In this document: piece after piece, positions 4,837 to 5,956 of the stretch | Numbering within the stretch: the first letter of the stretch is position 1 | Layout: each line of letters opens with the position of its first letter | DNA from: Deltaproteobacteria bacterium | Lineage (GTDB): Bacteria; Desulfobacterota; Syntrophobacteria; B119-G9 | Assembly (NCBI GenBank): GCA_003646715.1 | Contig: QMLL01000120.1 | Span: forward strand, 1-5,956 | DNA length: 5,956 bases | Reading direction: 5' to 3' | Translations under genes and position numbers: made by a program | Notes under the pieces: model-generated | Seen by the model: the letters and a program-made list of their open reading frames with translations, nothing else | Told to the model about the DNA's origin: nothing | Databases searched by the model: none

Positions 4837-5956
4837 TCATACTATGAGACCCCGCAATGCCGGATTATAGAATTTTTCAGTATATTCTTTAACCATTCGC
4901 CTTGCTGAAAATCTTGGCCCGTTGCTCTTTATAGCAGCTTTCATTACCTTTACCCAACCTTCCGGCACTCCCTCGCTGGAAACATTATAGTAAAGCGGTA
5001 TTATCTTATTTTCCAGGATATTGTATAGAGCTTCGGCGTCTGCGTGATCTCTGTTTCCTTCGATGTGCTCTTCTCCAAATGCCCAGCCGTTTTCTCCGTT
5101 GTATCCTTCTATCCACCATCCATCCAGGATACTGAGGTGCGGAACTCCGTTCAAAGAGGCCTTCATACCGCTTGTTCCGCTTGCTTCTAATGGTGGAATC
5201 GGGTTGTTGAGCCATACGTCCACCCCGTGAACCATGTATTGTGCCAATTGCTCCCCATAATCCTCCACGAAAGCTATGCGGCCAGCAAACTCTGGATCTT
5301 TGGCTGCAAGAAATACCTGCTGCAGGACTTCTTTGCCAGGGGAATCGGCTGGATGGGCCTTTCCTGCGAAAATTATCTGAACAGGGCGCCATCTGTTGTT
5401 TACAATCCTTTTCAAACGTTCCCTGTCATGGAATATCAAGTTTGCTCTTTTATACGTCGCGAAGCGCCTTGCGAAACCTATGGTGAGCACAGTTGGATCA
5501 AGCATGACCCCCTCGGCCATGGCGATCGAAGGATTTATACGATCTTCAATCCAGCGTTTACGTACCCGTTCCCTGATAAAATTTATAAGCTTGTTTTTCA
5601 ATCCGAAGTGTATATCCCAGAGTTCTCTATCCGGTATTTCATCTACCAGTTCCCAGATAGGAGGTTCATCGTGATGTTCTATCCAGTCTGGGCCAAGATA
5701 CCTGTTGAAAAGAAGCATTACTTTAGGTTCTATCCAGGTGGGGACATGAATCCCGTTTGTGACATAATCGATGTTTCCGTCGTGGGAAGCCTCACTCTTG
5801 AGCAGCCCCTGCCACATCTTTTCTGTCACTTCCCTGTGCTTCTTGCTTACCGCATTTCTGAAACGACACGTTTTAAGGGCAAGCGCTGTCATGTTAAATC
5901 CTGCCCCCGGAGATTCTGGATTGGTACCCAGTTCAAAGAAAGCTTCTCTGTTCATT
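4837..5956 (-). CDS. glgP: Alpha-glucan (glycogen/maltodextrin) phosphorylase, C-terminal part; 5' end outside window
   Basis: About 372 residues from the C-terminal half of a GT35 phosphorylase, which uses phosphate and the cofactor pyridoxal phosphate to release glucose-1-phosphate from glycogen or maltodextrin in the cytoplasm. Signatures in the fragment: VTNGIHVPTW (65-74), LTIGFARRFATYKRA (157-171), IIFAGKAHPAD (194-204), EDYGEQLAQYMVHGVDVWLNNP (231-252), EASGTSGMKASLNG (257-270) with K265 as the expected PLP lysine, and LDGWWIEGYNGENGWAFG (277-294). The SGMK form and the short C-terminal end (RFSARRMVKEYTEKFYNPA) match the short alpha-glucan phosphorylase subfamily seen in Thermococcus, Thermotoga and many anaerobes, not the long animal/E. 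coli type. The frame is open to the right edge; the in-frame ATG at 5953-5955 is internal and not the start. The stop lies 47 bases before the preferred nitroreductase start. Confidence 0.95.
   Translation of the reverse strand, partial: MNREAFFELGTNPESPGAGFNMTALALKTCRFRNAVSKKHREVTEKMWQGLLKSEASHDGNIDYVTNGIHVPTWIEPKVMLLFNRYLGPDWIEHHDEPPIWELVDEIPDRELWDIHFGLKNKLINFIRERVRKRWIEDRINPSIAMAEGVMLDPTVLTIGFARRFATYKRANLIFHDRERLKRIVNNRWRPVQIIFAGKAHPADSPGKEVLQQVFLAAKDPEFAGRIAFVEDYGEQLAQYMVHGVDVWLNNPIPPLEASGTSGMKASLNGVPHLSILDGWWIEGYNGENGWAFGEEHIEGNRDHADAEALYNILENKIIPLYYNVSSEGVPEGWVKVMKAAIKSNGPRFSARRMVKEYTEKFYNPALRGLIV

Overview
The window looks like a stretch of bacterial chromosome, probably from an anaerobe related to Desulfobacterota (deltaproteobacteria). 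That placement rests on the style of the hybrid histidine kinase and on the mix of a MOT1-type oxyanion transporter, a TauE/SafE carrier and a short-type alpha-glucan phosphorylase. It is an inference of low to moderate strength, because the window has no rRNA, tRNA or marker gene. Coding density is high. The longest stretch without a gene is about 170 bases (3093-3261), and no insertion sequence, CRISPR array or RNA gene is visible.

Layout. Positions 2-580 (+) hold the 3' end of a hybrid sensor kinase: the end of the ATPase domain plus a complete receiver. Everything else is on the minus strand. The kinase meets the MOT1-type gene tail to tail with only 12 bases between the stop codons. Read in the direction of transcription, the minus strand has two groups. 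The right-hand group is the C-terminal part of an alpha-glucan phosphorylase (5956-4837, its 5' end lies outside the window), then a nitroreductase (4789-4172), an MNT nucleotidyltransferase antitoxin (4150-3695) and a HEPN toxin (3714-3262). The left-hand group begins with its own strong sigma70-type promoter (3155-3127). It runs ArsR-family regulator (3092-2610), TauE/SafE membrane protein (2544-1789) and MOT1-type sulfate/molybdate transporter (1789-593).

The left-hand group reads as one regulatory and transport unit. The ArsR-type repressor carries an unusual C-terminal tail dense in Cys and His. A 16-bp interrupted palindrome sits where transcription should start, as expected for autoregulation. 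Downstream are two oxyanion-type transporters joined by a TAATG stop/start overlap. A plausible reading is a thiol, metal or metalloid signal controlling the movement of a sulfur, molybdenum or related oxyanion. The substrate and the signal cannot be settled from sequence.

The most unusual signal is inside the regulator gene. A consensus GGAGG Shine-Dalgarno lies 9 bases before an in-frame ATG (2738). That ATG would release exactly the Cys-rich tail as a separate 42-residue protein. The HEPN/MNT pair is a recognisable toxin-antitoxin system with all its signature residues present.
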